This document shows, one piece after another, positions 46,031 through 57,111 of a stretch of DNA of 64,000 nucleotides (positions are counted from its first letter, which is position 1; each line of letters opens with the position of its first letter). The DNA is from Brachycybe producta (lineage: Eukaryota; Arthropoda; Diplopoda; Playtdesmida; Andrognathidae), in the NCBI GenBank assembly GCA_036925085.1, contig JAUPFP010000067.1, forward strand, positions 124,001 to 188,000, read 5' to 3'. The notes under the pieces were generated by a model, which saw only the letters and a list, made by a program, of their open reading frames with translations, was not told where the DNA came from and did no database searches. Made by a program: the position numbers and the translations under genes.

Positions 46031-46325
46031 CAGCTCGGATTTTTATGCAATATCAAAAACGTTTCTCAATTTGTGGCTCAAGAGCCAATTTTGTAGGAAT
46101 AGATCTAACAACAATTATGTTTTTTTCAATCAAAAAGCACATGATGAAAGGCTATACCTATCTAGTTAATAACTGATGGTAACCAGACATCTAGCCTCTT
46201 AACCAGCCTTTTTGATTAATAATAAAAACAATTGTAGTTGCACTTAATGATGATCACTTCACAATTGGTAAGTTGGGGCCACAAATTGAGGAACACTTGT
46301 TTTAATAATGCATAAAAATCCGAGC
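46031..46325. mobile_element. Family E element, compact copy
   Basis: AGCTCGGATTTTTATGCAAT and GTTTCTCAATTTGTGGCTCA at the left; GGCCACAAATTGAGGAACAC and GCATAAAAATCCGAGCT at the right. It shows the family outline without insertions. It ends about 220 bp before the scabrous TATA box. Confidence 0.75.
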
Positions 46326-46543
46326 TCTTATGTTACACATTGTTATATTTTTGTATTGTTAACATAAAACACGCGACTAGACGACTGCGCATGCGCGTAA
46401 TTTACATCCAGACTCCCGTTTTAAAAACGGATTCTTCTCCTCGTCCTCCTCCTCCTTCCCTTTTAACAATGTGTTTGAAAAAAAGCCCAGCCAATCATAG
46501 AACAACCAACCTCCCCGTTCGAAAGCTGTTTTTTTTTCAGGAG

Positions 46544-46551
46544 TATAAAAA
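46544..46551 (+). promoter_or_regulatory. TATA box of the scabrous-like gene
   Basis: TATAAAAA sits in a GC-balanced stretch (46370-46720) unlike its AT-rich surroundings. An initiator-like TCAGTT follows at 46581-46586 (A at 46583, about 39 bases downstream; TTCATT at 46575 is the alternative). The coding ATG at 47344 is roughly 760 bases further on, so the 5' leader is long or contains an intron. Inferred from spacing and consensus only. Confidence 0.5.
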
Positions 46552-46884
46552 GTAGCAGCAAAGCAGGCGAAAAATTCATTTCAGTTGTTATAACAGTAAG
46601 GGGTCGTCGGATGCAAAGTGTCCCGAGTGTTGTTGTTGCAGTGTGTTGTTACCGTTACTAAGTTACTAAGGACGTGGGCCAACAACGAGGAGGAGGAGGA
46701 TTCACAGAGTGGGAAAGTTTAAAATCCAAATCGTTGCTACTTCTTTTTTTTTCAAGAATGGATTCAAACTGTGTTACTCTAATGAGATTTTCTTAAGAAA
46801 GTTAAGAATAAAAAAAGTTTTGTACAACTTTTTTTTGGGGAGAAATTATTCATCAGATTTTTCAACTTTTCTTGAGAAATTTTT

Positions 46885-47320
46885 CTAAAAGTTTTCATTT
46901 AGCAAGTTCTTTCTGGAACTTTTTGCAATTTTCTGGAACATTTTCTTAATTTTCTGGAACTTTTTCTTAATTTTCTGGAAAATTTTATTAGCATACTGTA
47001 AAGTCTTCTATTTAAGTGTTTGCAAGTTTTCTGGAATTTCTTACAATTTTCTAGAAATTTTTTGCAATTTTCTAGGAACATTTTGCAATTTTCTGGAACA
47101 TTTTGCAATTTTCTGTTTTTTTTTTGCAAACTTTCTCAAAATTATCTGGAAGTTTTCATAACTTTTTCAAAAGTTTTCATTGTTTTTTAAACGTTTTTTG
47201 TAAACATTTTCTGAAATTTTTTTTGTCAGTTTTCTAAGGGTTTTTTTTACATTTTTTTTTTTTTGGAAGTTTTCTAAAACTTTTCAGTTTTTCTCAAAGT
47301 TTTTATAGTTATCTGGATTT
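46885..47320. repeat. Degenerate ~21-bp repeat (TTTTCTGGAACATTTTGCAA) in the scabrous leader
   Basis: Around ten recognisable units (TTTTCTGGAA plus CATTTTGCAA or TTTTTCTTAA) between the putative promoter and the start codon, grading into T-rich DNA. It lies either in the 5' UTR or in a leader intron. Confidence 0.7.
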
Positions 47321-47343
47321 TTTTATATTTGTACTTTAAAAAA

Positions 47344-48162
47344 ATGGCAATTGAGAAATTTAATTGTCCAGCCAAAATGTCAAATTTACTGATGATGTCC
47401 ATCATTGTGGTCATCAGCAGCAGCATTCTTCTAGTCCAATGCATTCATGCAAAGTCAGTGTCATCATCATCATCATCATCATCACAAAATGAAGGTGGTG
47501 AAAGTGAACTGAATTTCGAACTGATGGAAATGTTGTCCAGATTAAAAGCTCAAGTTTCCCAATTACAAGAGCAAAGAGCAGAGGACAATGCCCAATTAAA
47601 ACAACTTCAAGAAGCAATATCAAAACGAGATCAAGTTCAAAACCCTGGGTTAAGTTTACAGAGACTTAAATCTCAATTACAGTCTTTAAAATCAGAACTG
47701 ACCACATTGATAGCCACCAAAGAACGCGAAGTGGACGGGTTAACTGGTGTCCGCGAACTACGTTTAGAACTGGACGCTGTCCACTCCGAATGTCAAAAAC
47801 TAAGATCGGACGTTCAATTAGTTAAAGACCGTCGTGACGAAGACGTCCGACTTATGGGTCAGCAAAGAAACAGTCAAGTGACCATCAAATGGTTACAAAA
47901 GACCGTTGATGAGATCCGTAAAGAAATGAACGAAGTGGCCGCAGCTCAGAATGTGTCTGCGGCAATGCGGTTGCAACAACAGTTCGAGACTGGAATCAGT
48001 TTATTGAGATCGGATGTTGTGGCTCTCAGAACCCAAATGGAAGAGTCAAGAGTGGCTCAGGATCGAGATGCGGCCACACTCATTCAAGTCCAACAGGACG
48101 TGGTTGATCTTCATAATCAAAACCATCAAATGGGAGCCAATGCTCAATTCTTCAGAGAAGAG
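47344..48162 (+). CDS. sca: Scabrous-like secreted coiled-coil protein, first coding exon
   Basis: The ATG at 47344 (AAAAAAATGG) opens 273 codons up to a GAG|GTCAGT donor at 48163, phase 0; an in-frame stop lies shortly after, in the intron. A short N-terminal stretch (MAIEKFNCPAKMSN) precedes a hydrophobic signal segment (LLMMSIIVVISSSILLVQ). A Ser run and a long heptad-rich coiled coil follow, with Cys in SECQKL. Drosophila Scabrous has the same layout, including an NCPA-x-M motif just before its signal peptide and a W-L-Q-x-T-x-x-E-I-R-K segment; here WLQKTVDEIRKEM. In the family, Scabrous is a secreted glycoprotein with a C-terminal fibrinogen-like domain that modulates Notch signalling in neural spacing. 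The downstream exons, including that domain, were not seen. The upstream TTG at 47329 is not the start. Confidence 0.8.
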
Positions 48163-49489
48163 GTCAGTATAGTATTTAGATTTTCTAGTATTTTATATTA
48201 AAAAAATAAGTGGGCTTGTTTAAAATGTGTGGTCATTTTTCGCGTGTTTTATTTAAATACTAGAAATTTTTTTTAAATACTTTTTATAAACAAAAAACGT
48301 CTATTTTTCATAGTTGTTTTCAAATGCAGTAGTTCTATTTCTAGTCTAATGTTAAATTAGACTAGAAATGGCAACTGCATTTTTGAAAACAACTATCCGA
48401 ATCCTACACGCCATGAAAGAAAAGAAAAAAAGAAACAGAAAATTTGAAATATTCTACATTTCTTCTGCTTTCTGTCGCGTTCAAGGGTTCACACTCGTCA
48501 CTTTCGAGCAGAACAGAAAAAAGTCAAAAAAATTTTAGTTTTTTTTTTCTGCTTACTTTCTCCTGAATAAAAAATGGGAAGAAATGAAATGTTGACTGAA
48601 AATAGAATTTCTTCCCATTTTATTAATTCGGCGGAAAGTAGGGAAAGAAAAAGGAGCTAAATTGTTTCTGAGTTTTTTTTTTTCTGCATTTTGTTTTTGA
48701 AGTGCAACATTTTAAGGCCAACGTCAGGCAGGCCAGGCAGAAAAAACAGCTGCCTGAAATTTTTTTTAACTGAAAATAGAAATCAGATTTCTGTCTTCAT
48801 GTGTGAAACCTTGGCCTTAAAACGTCGCAAAGTCGCAGAAAAAAACCTCTTAAAAAGAGTTATATTCCATTGTTCTCTTTTTAATTTGCATATTTTACAA
48901 TGACTGATTTATAGAAACTCTTCTCTTTCTGAATACAGAAAAAAAATCCGCTATATTATTGTAATAAATAATCACACAAGAGATAAAGATTATTTTTTTC
49001 TACATTTCTAAAGTAGACAAAAACGACTTAATAAATTTTTTAAGTGTCGTTTTTTAAATAATTTAAGAATCTCATTTTAAATACTTTTGGCAATATTTCA
49101 CATAAGAAGTTCTTCTTCTTGGTTGCAAAAAAAAAAAGCAAATAAACAACGTTGACAATCCATTAAAAATCTAATGTGTCTTTAAAAATTATGAGTAGTA
49201 TATAATATTATTATTATTATTATTTATTATCACTGACACCTTGCCAACATATTATATCTTTTTAAACGGATTGCAAAATGATTGAATAATAAATCTCTTC
49301 CTCCCTTTCGTCTCTCTTATATCTCGTTGTGTCGTCATCATCATCATCAAAATGATACCTCAATCCCATGAATCCCCTCCCCCTCTTCCATATTCAATTG
49401 TAAATAATAAAATTTCCCAGGCCATTTTTAAGTTCTGTAATTATAAAATATATATGATAAGGAGGAGGAGGGTCCACATCGGATTTAAG
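48163..49489 (+). other. Start of scabrous intron 1, no exon seen
   Basis: AT-rich intron sequence. It contains a clean hairpin at 48310-48396 and a looser one around 48545-48640 (GGGAAGAAATGAAATG / AGAATTTCTTCCC). Confidence 0.5.
48310..48396. repeat. ~41-bp-arm hairpin in scabrous intron 1
   Basis: ATAGTTGTTTTCAAATGCAG and TTCTATTTCTAGTCTAAT pair with ATTAGACTAGAAATGGCAAC and TGCATTTTTGAAAACAACTAT around a five-base loop. Confidence 0.85.
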
Positions 49490-50070
49490 AGAGCTTTTCT
49501 CATTTTCCTGCACGTGTTTCTTGCTTTTCTGCGTGTTTCTTGCTTCTCTGTCTTTTTCCCCACACTTTTCTGCGTGTGCTTCTCGCTTTTCCACACGTGC
49601 CTCTCGCCTTTCTGCGTGTTTCTTGCTTTTCTGTTTTTTTCTTCTTCACTTTTCCGCGTGTGCATTCCACTTTTCTGCATGTGCTTTCCACTTTTCTGCA
49701 AGTTTCTCGCTTTTATACATGTGTTTCTTGCTTTTCTGCGTGTTTCTTGCTTTTCTCGCTTTTCTGTGTTTTTTCCCCCACTTTTCTGCGTGTGCTTCTC
49801 GCTTTTCTGTGTTTCCCCCCCCCCCCCCACTTTTCTGCGTGTGCTTCTCGCTTTTCTGTAAATATATCTCGCTTTTCTATAAATGCATTTCGCTTTTCTC
49901 AGTTTTCTGTGTGTGCTTCTCGCTTTTCCACACGTGCCTCTCGCCTTTCTGCGTGTGCTTTCCATTTTTCTGCATGTGCTTCTAGCTTTTCTCGCTTTTC
50001 TGCACGTGCTTCTAACTTTTCTGTAAACATGTCTCGCTTTTCTGTGCGTGTGTTTCCCATTTTTATTATG
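49490..50070. repeat. Degenerate 21-bp minisatellite (CGCTTTTCTGCGTGTGCTTCT)
   Basis: At least 25 units built from TTTTCTGCGTGTGCTTCTCG with variants CACACGTGCCTCTCG and TGTTTCTTGC. A multiple-of-three unit leaves long open frames on both strands (such as SACASRFS on plus), which I treat as artefacts. Confidence 0.85.
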
Positions 50071-50170
50071 GTTTTCACTTTTATGTTGTGTACTTTATGC
50101 CGATGAATAAATGGGGCTTGGGGGGGGGGGTTATAGAGACTATTCATTTCCTGTGGGACTCCACTTTCAA

Positions 50171-50395
50171 CTAACTTGGAATTACAAGGATTAAAAAGGG
50201 ATCAGAAATTCCTGTTCGTAAATTCCTTGGTTTAATAGTGACATGACTACCAAATTTTTCCCACCAAAAATGTAGAGCACCTTCTTCTTCTATAAAAGCT
50301 CCCTGTTTTTTCCCATCTAAGAAGACAACCAACTTATTTTTTTCGAGTGCCACTTGAAAAGTAGAAACTTCACCCCACACAACACACACATAAAA
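50171..50395 (-). CDS. Candidate last exon of a FAIM-like gene
   Basis: Minus-strand frame of about 75 codons from a possible acceptor (AATTCCAG, 50398-50396) to a stop at 50171. It reads FYVCVVWGEVSTFQVALEK, then VVFLDGKKQGAFIEEEGALHF, then HVTIKPRN, GISDPFLILV. The order LEK - (V)-x-(N/D)-GKK - F-(V/I)-(D/E)-(D/E)-x-G - HF - IK - GI - LI follows the C-terminal domain of Fas apoptotic inhibitory molecule (FAIM). A minus-strand AATAAA at 50062-50067 lies about 105 bases past the stop. No upstream FAIM exon was recognised, so an isolated pseudo-exon or coincidence remains possible. It lies antisense within the presumed scabrous intron 1. Confidence 0.4.
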   Translation of the reverse strand, partial: FYVCVVWGEVSTFQVALEKNKLVVFLDGKKQGAFIEEEGALHFWWEKFGSHVTIKPRNLRTGISDPFLILVIPS

Positions 50396-50999
50396 CTGGA
50401 ATTCTTCATAATATCGAAAATGTCCCCTCGGGACCGCCTTCCCTCCCTCTCCCTATAACATGTTCCCTTTACAAATATGAATCTCCAAAAAAAAACCTGG
50501 GGGTTTTTAAAGGAAGAAAAGAAACAAGAAGTAGTTTTCTTCTGAAAGATGGACACAATATCTTCTGATATCATCGGAGTCTACAGAAAACAACAATGCA
50601 CATTATTCACAATTGTATAAAATGAATCATCATACAAACCTTTTAGAATCATGTTAACTTAAAAGTAAATCTGAATTCAATTACATGTATTCTAACGAGT
50701 GTCAAATTTACACAAATTGTATTGTTTGACCAGTCGTTTTGGTTGACATATATATATTGTATTTCGTTTGGATGAACATATTTTTAAAATTATACCCAAA
50801 GGTATCACACATACAGAAAAAAAAAAAGCAACAACATTAAAAGAAGAATCACACATACTGAAAAAAAATTCCTCAATGAATGTCACAATGTTAAGAAATT
50901 TACCATAGAATCTTTTGAAGAAGTGGAAAGAAACATAGAATTTTTTATTTCGATTTCTATTTTCTAGTAATTTTTTTCAGCATGTGTGATCCTTCCCTA
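50396..50999. other. No gene recognised
   Basis: AT-rich. Upstream exons for the FAIM-like frame were sought here without success. Confidence 0.35.
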
Positions 51000-51425
51000 C
51001 AAAGAAAATTGAAACTGTTTTAGAAACTGGAATGGTTGCTTGAATCACTTGGATCTTTCAAGACAAGTTAATTTCAAAGTGAAATAAAACTTTTATAGAC
51101 AAAAATGAAAGAAAAATGGTCGTCTGCTTAGGCCTTGTTTCCATTGGGGTGAAAATTTGAACTTTTTGAAAATTTCAACTTGGATGAAAAATAGAAACCT
51201 ATGATAGTGAATGGATGGGAGCCATGTTTCTTCTATTTTTCACCATTTTTACACCAATGGAAACTTGGCCTTAAAGTTGAGTCATTTTCAAACTCACTTA
51301 GAAAGTTTATTTTGAAAGATATCAAACATGAAAGTGATTGAAACTTGAAGTGATTGAGGCTACCGTTTCTAGTTTCTAAAACACTTTCAACTTTCTCGAT
51401 TTCGAGAGGCGTTTACAACCTTAAA
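51000..51425. repeat. Foldback repeat, family F, with a MITE in its loop
   Basis: GTTTTAGAAACTGGAATGGT and TTGAATCACTTGGATC at the left; GAAAGATATCAAACATG and TCTAGTTTCTAAAACAC at the right. The loop carries an unrelated hairpin element at 51130-51272. Confidence 0.65.
51130..51272. mobile_element. Hairpin MITE, family H, copy 1
   Basis: AGGCCTTGTTTCCATTGGGG at the left and CCAATGGAAACTTGGCCTT at the right. Inner arms AAATTTCAACTT, GATGAAAAATAGAA / TTCTATTTTTCACC. Confidence 0.75.
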
Positions 51426-51657
51426 ACCACCTTAAAGTGATTTGAGTTACCCTTCTAGTTTCTAAAACACTTTCAACTTTCTCAGTCTTCTCCTGAAAGA
51501 CAAAATTCGAGAAGCTTTTTTACACTTTTTTAAAACCACATTAAAATGATTCTATTCTACTTATATGACAGAAAAAGAAGAGCAGAAAAGTGAAACTTTT
51601 TTTTTTTCTAATATGGAAAAACTTTGAAAAAGTCAAATATTTATTAGGTTAGGGCCC

Positions 51658-51852
51658 TGTTTCCACTGAGGTGAAAAATTTGAACTTTTTAAAAATTTCA
51701 ACTTGAGTGAAAACTAGAAGAAACGTGTGGCCCCCTTCCGCCCATTCACTATCATAGGCGGGGAAGGGGAGGGGCCACGTTTCTTCAATTTTTCACCCAA
51801 GTTGAAATTTTTAAAAAGTCGCACATTTTCATCTCAATGGAAACAAGGCGTT
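51658..51852. mobile_element. Hairpin MITE, family H, copy 2
   Basis: AGGGCCCTGTTTCCACTGAG and CTCAATGGAAACAAGGCGTT ends, AAAAATTTCAACTTGAGTG / CCAAGTTGAAATTTTTAAA arms and GGCCCCCTTCC / GGGGAGGGGCC near the centre. It lies only about 390 bp from copy 1; a one-ended fragment starts near 54241. Confidence 0.75.
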
Positions 51853-52474
51853 AGAAATACAAACAGAAAGAGAGCAGAAAAAAAGAAATCACACAACAGG
51901 TGAAAGAAAATCTAGGTCTATGTGTTATCGAAGAAATTACATAAAGGGTGTGTGGGCGTTCATGTATAATAATATAAATTAAGGCCCCCCCCTCCCCACC
52001 CCTTTTTCGGGGGTGGTTACCTTTTGTTTTCTCAATGAATAATAATTAATAATAATTATAGAAAGCAGTGAGCAAGACGACGGGGACGGATGGACTTTCT
52101 ACAATTCTATCCATTAATCTCTTTTGCTTTATGAGGTTTATATGGGGGGGAAAGGGAGGGTTTATTCAAAAATTCCTAATTTTTGTTGTTGTTGGGTGCC
52201 ATTTTTAATCTCAACTTTTAATATAATATGCTTCAATGCCTGATCTAATAACTTTTTTTTTTATGTAGAATTCATTTATTTCAAGGCCAAGGTTAGAGTT
52301 CTTATGAACTTGAAGAAGTGATATCAAACTTAGCCCCTTGAGGCAAACACTCAACGTCAAAAGACATTTTATTTGCTCACCAGGTGGCTTTTGTAGATTT
52401 TTTTTTTTTATCAAAATTTTGTTTTACTGGAAGAAAAAAATTTTTTTTTCTCAAAATGTTAACCATCTAAAAAG
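51853..52474. other. No gene recognised
   Basis: AT-rich DNA with C and G homopolymers. Confidence 0.35.
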
Positions 52475-52682
52475 ACAGGCAGTTAGAAATTGGAGTGAAC
52501 TTCAGTTGGCTCCGCCCTTGTTATGACGACCGGCAACTTCTAATTGGTTTGTTGTGTGGTTCGACGTTGAAAAGGGCGGAGAGCATGTGATGTCAGACTA
52601 CATAACCAACCAATTAGAAGTTGCAGGTCGTCATAATAAGGGCGGAGCCAACTGAAGTTCTCCCCGATTTCTAACTGCCTGT
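52475..52682. mobile_element. Family M MITE, copy 8, exact 8-bp target duplication
   Basis: ACAGGCAGTTAGAAATTGG and CGATTTCTAACTGCCTGT ends; CTAAAAAG at 52467-52474 is repeated at 52683-52690. Confidence 0.9.
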
Positions 52683-52683
52683 C

Positions 52684-53341
52684 TAAAAAGCCTACTATAC
52701 GAAGTCACGCGACACAGTATCGAGATACAGTTGGAAGACTTTATATATCAACCTATATATCAATCCACTGTTGGATGAAGGTCCAAAGTTGCCTGTCTTT
52801 TGCGGCTCTCATCCATGTTTTCCCGGGCCTAATCTATCCATTATTACACGTCCAATACCTAATTTCTGTTGTGCAATAACATTATAACATGTTTTCCATT
52901 ACGGAGTGAGATACAAAAGAAACAGGGAAGTTTGCCTCGCAACAATTTCAAGACTTTGGAAACATTGTTTGCATAGAAAGTCTAGCGACTATTATCTCGA
53001 CAGTCGCTAGACAAAGCCAGATACTTGTGTGGCGCAACTTTGTATCCAAGCCTTTAATGCTAAAAGCCTAGTACACAGTTGGATACCAAAAGTCCCGCAC
53101 AACAATGTATCGGGACTGTTGCAAGACTTTGTTATCTATGCATTATTTCTTTTGTGCAACATTGTAACATTGTTTTCCCATTTTGGGTGGGATACACAAA
53201 AGATATGGAAATTTTGTCACGCAACATTTCTCGAGACTTTCCAAACATTGTCTCTAGAAAAGTCTAGCAAACTGACTGTATCTCGACAAGGTCAGAGACT
53301 AGAGTCACGCGACTTTGTATCTATGTTGTGTCCTAGGCTTA
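52684..53341. mobile_element. Inverted-repeat element with TCACGCGAC / CTCGA arms
   Basis: Left GCCTACTATACGAAGTCACG, then TATCGAGATACAGTTGGAAG; right GACTGTATCTCGACAAGG, GAGTCACGCGACTTTGTATC and GTCCTAGGCTTA. The middle repeats related words several times (CGCAACATTTCTCGAGACTT, CGCAACAATTTCAAGACTTT), so internal duplication is likely. The family M copy at 52475 is inserted at or next to its left end. Confidence 0.6.
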
Positions 53342-53794
53342 AGGCTCTTTTGGCCTTCATTATCCAGAACTTCCCCCCAACTTTTTTTCTGTGTGGTATT
53401 ATTCAACAATGTGTGGTCCAGTGGACAACTTACTAGTGACCAACATTGAAAATCAAAATGGGGGCCTCACAATATATAATGTATAACTAATATCTGTTAA
53501 GTCAACCCCTTTTATCAGCAGATTTCAGTGAATTCCATTAAAAGTCACACAAAAAAAAGCATTGTACAAATATTCCAGCACATTTTTAACATAAAAAACA
53601 TTATGAACAGGAAAAAAAAGAAGAAAACCTGTCCCACAACAAAAGAACAGACCCACAATGTCAATACAGACACCAGGCAAAATGAAGCAAAAATATGCTG
53701 AGATTTACACCAAAAATTCATGAAGAAAACATGGCACTTCAACTCCCAAACTTGAACTCTCTCTCTCTCTCTCTCTGGAACAGTTTTCACCCAC

Positions 53795-54080
53795 ATGAGT
53801 TAAATGAATTCAAATTAAATGTGTTTAGGTGAATTATACGGAATCCAGTTAAGGACATATGAACCAAATAAAAATTGACTTTAATTATTAATATTTTAAA
53901 TTGAAATACTAAATCAATAGTTTATATAATTATATTTAAGTATTAACTCAATATTTTGAGATTATTAACTGAATAAATTGAATTCGACATATTTGTTTGT
54001 CCTTCATAGGACTCTGTAGAACACACTTATTATTTAAATGCATTTAAATTATCAGGTGTGTGTACTAGGCATAACATAGA
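53795..54080. mobile_element. Family P element, left half only
   Basis: CATGAGTTAAATGAATTCAA, ACGGAATCCAGTTAAGGACA and GTCCTTCATAGGACTCTGTA, ending GTGTACTAGGCATAAC. It starts and ends at the same points as the copy at 34463. Confidence 0.75.
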
Positions 54081-54740
54081 AAAAATCCGTCATTTCTGAA
54101 TTTACATGATTTTCTTTCTACATTGAAGTTAAAAGTTTAAAATGTTAAAATTTACTTCTTGAATTTGGACCTTTTTTGTTCAAGAAAAAACTTAAATATG
54201 TGACATTTCATTGTTATTTTTTTTAAAATGTTTTGTGAAGCCGTGTTTCCATTAGGTCAAAATTCATTTTCTCTTGTATTCTAAAATGTATCCTCAAATG
54301 TCTAAAATTCATTCTTGAGTAGTTTTTTTTTTTGACATCCAAAACATCCACAATTTGACTCATTTTATCCATTTCTTTGCTTTAAACAGCAACAAAGCTC
54401 ACAAAAGCAAGGAAAAAATGAAGGGAGGAGGGAGGTATGATGGCAACTACTGAAAATTGACATGAATTTAGTCAGGATAATAGATAAAATTAGCCATAAT
54501 TGAGAAAGATTAAAAAAAATGTTAACAAAAAGGCTGTTTTTGAGTCATCTTCAAAAAAAAAAGCAAAGAAGAAAAATTGCACAAAATGTAAAATTATTTG
54601 CAAATTTGACAAAACTTGTCAAGAAAACAAGATGATTGATTCAATCTGTATAAAGTGGTAATGTTACCACTGTAGATTTTCATTAATTTCGTTTGCTTTT
54701 TATGCCACAGTAGACATAAATATTACCTCCATTCTGTAAC

Positions 54741-54923
54741 ACAGTTGGCTCCGCCTCTTTTTATGACGACCAGCAACTTCTAATTGGTTTGTTGTGTGGT
54801 TCGACATTGAAAAGGGCGGAGAGCATGTGACGTCAGACTACATAACCAACCAATTAGAAGTTGCCGTTCGTCATAAAAAAAGGCAGAGCCAAGTTCTGTT
54901 CATCCCGTTTTCTAATTGTCTGT
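54741..54923. mobile_element. Family M MITE, copy 9, left terminus deleted but 9-bp duplication kept
   Basis: Begins ACAGTTGGCTCCGCC and ends CCGTTTTCTAATTGTCTGT. TTCTGTAAC at 54732-54740 is repeated exactly at 54924-54932. The outer ~25 bases of the left arm are missing, yet the duplication is intact. Confidence 0.85.
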
Positions 54924-55168
54924 TTCTGTAACTAATGATACAAAGGAAAGTAAGAAAACTTGAAGAAAAAAATTAGTGCAGCAAAAAAAAAGGTGACAAA
55001 AGAGATAATTGTCGGTTACAAGAAACCATTTTTCAGTAGCTGAAAATGAGGTCAAGGTAAACAATGACTCAAATGTTTTGTTGTTTTTTCTGATGGATGG
55101 AAGTTGTTGGAACTCCAAACGGTTGTTATTAACTTAACATCATGCTATTAACACTGGCACTGTGGCAC

Positions 55169-55304
55169 ACAGGCAAGTGTGCCCAGCACTAAAATTTCGT
55201 TTGCCCCGCCCCCTTTTATGAAATCAGACCAATTAGAAATTGATAGGCGCTTACATAAAAGGGCGGGGCAAACACAATTTTTAGTACTGGGGGCACTTAC
55301 CTGT
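55169..55304. mobile_element. Short family M-related MITE (136 bp)
   Basis: ACAGGCAAGTGTGCCCAGCA and TGGGGGCACTTACCTGT ends; GTTTGCCCCGCCCCCTTTTA and TAAAAGGGCGGGGCAAAC arms; centre CAATTAGAAATTG. Confidence 0.8.
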
Positions 55305-55453
55305 CACTATAGCTGCATTACCAACAACAACAGAAGCGCCATATATTCGTTTACTATTCTAGTTTCTAACATAGTTTGAATTTACTTTTAAAGTCGCTTT
55401 CAAAAAGTTCAGCAAACAACACATTTTTGTAAGTTCTTTTTAAAAATTAAACT

Positions 55454-55773
55454 ACGGAGCCCTGTAAAGGACATGCAAGATTTTTTTTTTTTTAAATCTC
55501 GACATTTCGACTTTTTAATCTTTTTTTATTCGGCCATGTTAATTATGCCATGTTACGCGCACCATACTCTGATAATTAAATTACCGCAAGCGCCCTCTTG
55601 TAGCAGCAATAATTTAATTATTAAGAGTATGGTGCTCGCAACATGGCATAATTAACATGGCCGAATAAAACAAATTAAATGTCGACATTAAAGTCGAAAT
55701 GTCGAAATTCTGAAAAAAAAGTCGACATGTTGGGATTAAAAAAAAATTGCACAAAGTCCTCTGCAGGGTTCCC
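55454..55773. mobile_element. Inverted-repeat element, family G, full copy
   Basis: Outer pair GGAGCCCTGTAAAGGAC / GTCCTCTGCAGGGTTCC; inner hairpin CGGCCATGTTAATTATGCCA, CACCATACTCT / AGAGTATGGTG, CATAATTAACATGGCCG; loop GCAAGCGCCCTCTTG. TCGACATTTCGAC blocks lie between. Confidence 0.75.
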
Positions 55774-57111
55774 CCATATTAAAGTGTTATTTTACAAAAT
55801 GGTAAAAAAAATAAGCAAACGTCACACACTCCAAAAATGGACCTCACACACTCCAGGCTACAATCTGACCTTGATTGTCGAGTAGTCAATTTTTTTTTTT
55901 TTGATAAAAAACCAAAACCCCTTTGAGGTGAATTTTCAAAGTCTAGAAAGGCCAGAATCTTATCTTGGTCTACCTAAACCTCAAAATACAAAAATACTCA
56001 ACTATATCCTTAAATTGAGCCACTGTCAATAACAACTAGATATTGAAAACTGAGATTTTTTTTATGGTTTTAACCAAGATTTTCTTCCTGTTCTCATAAT
56101 ATTAAAATCTCCTTCCACATCCCACCTTTTTTCTCCTTAATTACCTGAGGACTTCAGAGAGGTTGTAAAAAAAAAAAGGACCCCCTTATTTTTTTACATT
56201 TGAGGTTATTAAATAATGCTGTAAAATTCCATACATTTTAAAGAATAATATGGTTCTTCCATTTTTCAATGTTGAGAGAAGAAGAAAAACACCTTTCCCC
56301 AGTTCCCTCCTTACCCCCCCCCCCCCCCCCTTTACAAAAGGTTCCAAAAACATCGAATTTTCTTGGCAACTTCTGCGCTAAAGCCGTAGAAAAAGGCACT
56401 TTGAAAAATGATTACATACCGTCATTATGATACTTAATAATGGACCTCCCAGATTACTTTATTATTGCTAAGTCAGCATTAATAAAACTTATAAAGAAAC
56501 ACTTTTTTTTTTGCTTTATGTTTTAATTACTACAATAGCTCCCCCTAAATCCCACTTTTAAGGAATAAAGGTGGAAAAAGTGTAATTATTTCTTGTATAC
56601 GGAAGATATTCAGGCCAAGATTCAAAGTTAAGGTGGTTGTCTACAGCTTAAACTAGTCAAGAATTAAACTGAATAACAGCTAAACTGTACAAGATTTTAA
56701 GTATTATTAGTCTAAACTAATGCCTGGTGCAGACCATTAAGTTAATGTAAGGCAGCAGCTCTTTGCACTGTGTGCATGTAACATTGTTCAAAATGCACCA
56801 CACATGCTACATATTATGTTGTGGAGGACAGGACAGAATTCCATTTTTTTTGTTAGTAGTAGCATATAAATTGTTGCAACCAATAGAAAGACGACATCCT
56901 TCAAGGTTTGAGGTCTTGCTAGAGCAATGTCATTGATTTGTGCATGTTGTGCATCATATTAGAATGTCATTGATCAAGGTGACTTAGCATGCAAATTAGC
57001 GATTAGTCTCATCATTAATGAATGACACATCAAATTGTTGAGTATAATTCGGTGTGAACATTGCTGAAGCATTAAGACTGGTTTAGTAGTTGCTGAAGAA
57101 AGACATTTTCT
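55774..57111. other. No gene recognised
   Basis: AT-rich with a C run of about 18 near 56315. The more mixed piece 56700-57060 carries no exon signals I can support. Confidence 0.35.

Noticed and set aside
49352-50106. Long Cys/Phe/Ser-rich and Lys/Arg-rich frames on both strands
   Set aside because: All derive from a degenerate 21-bp minisatellite; frames on both strands are open at once, typical of repeats.
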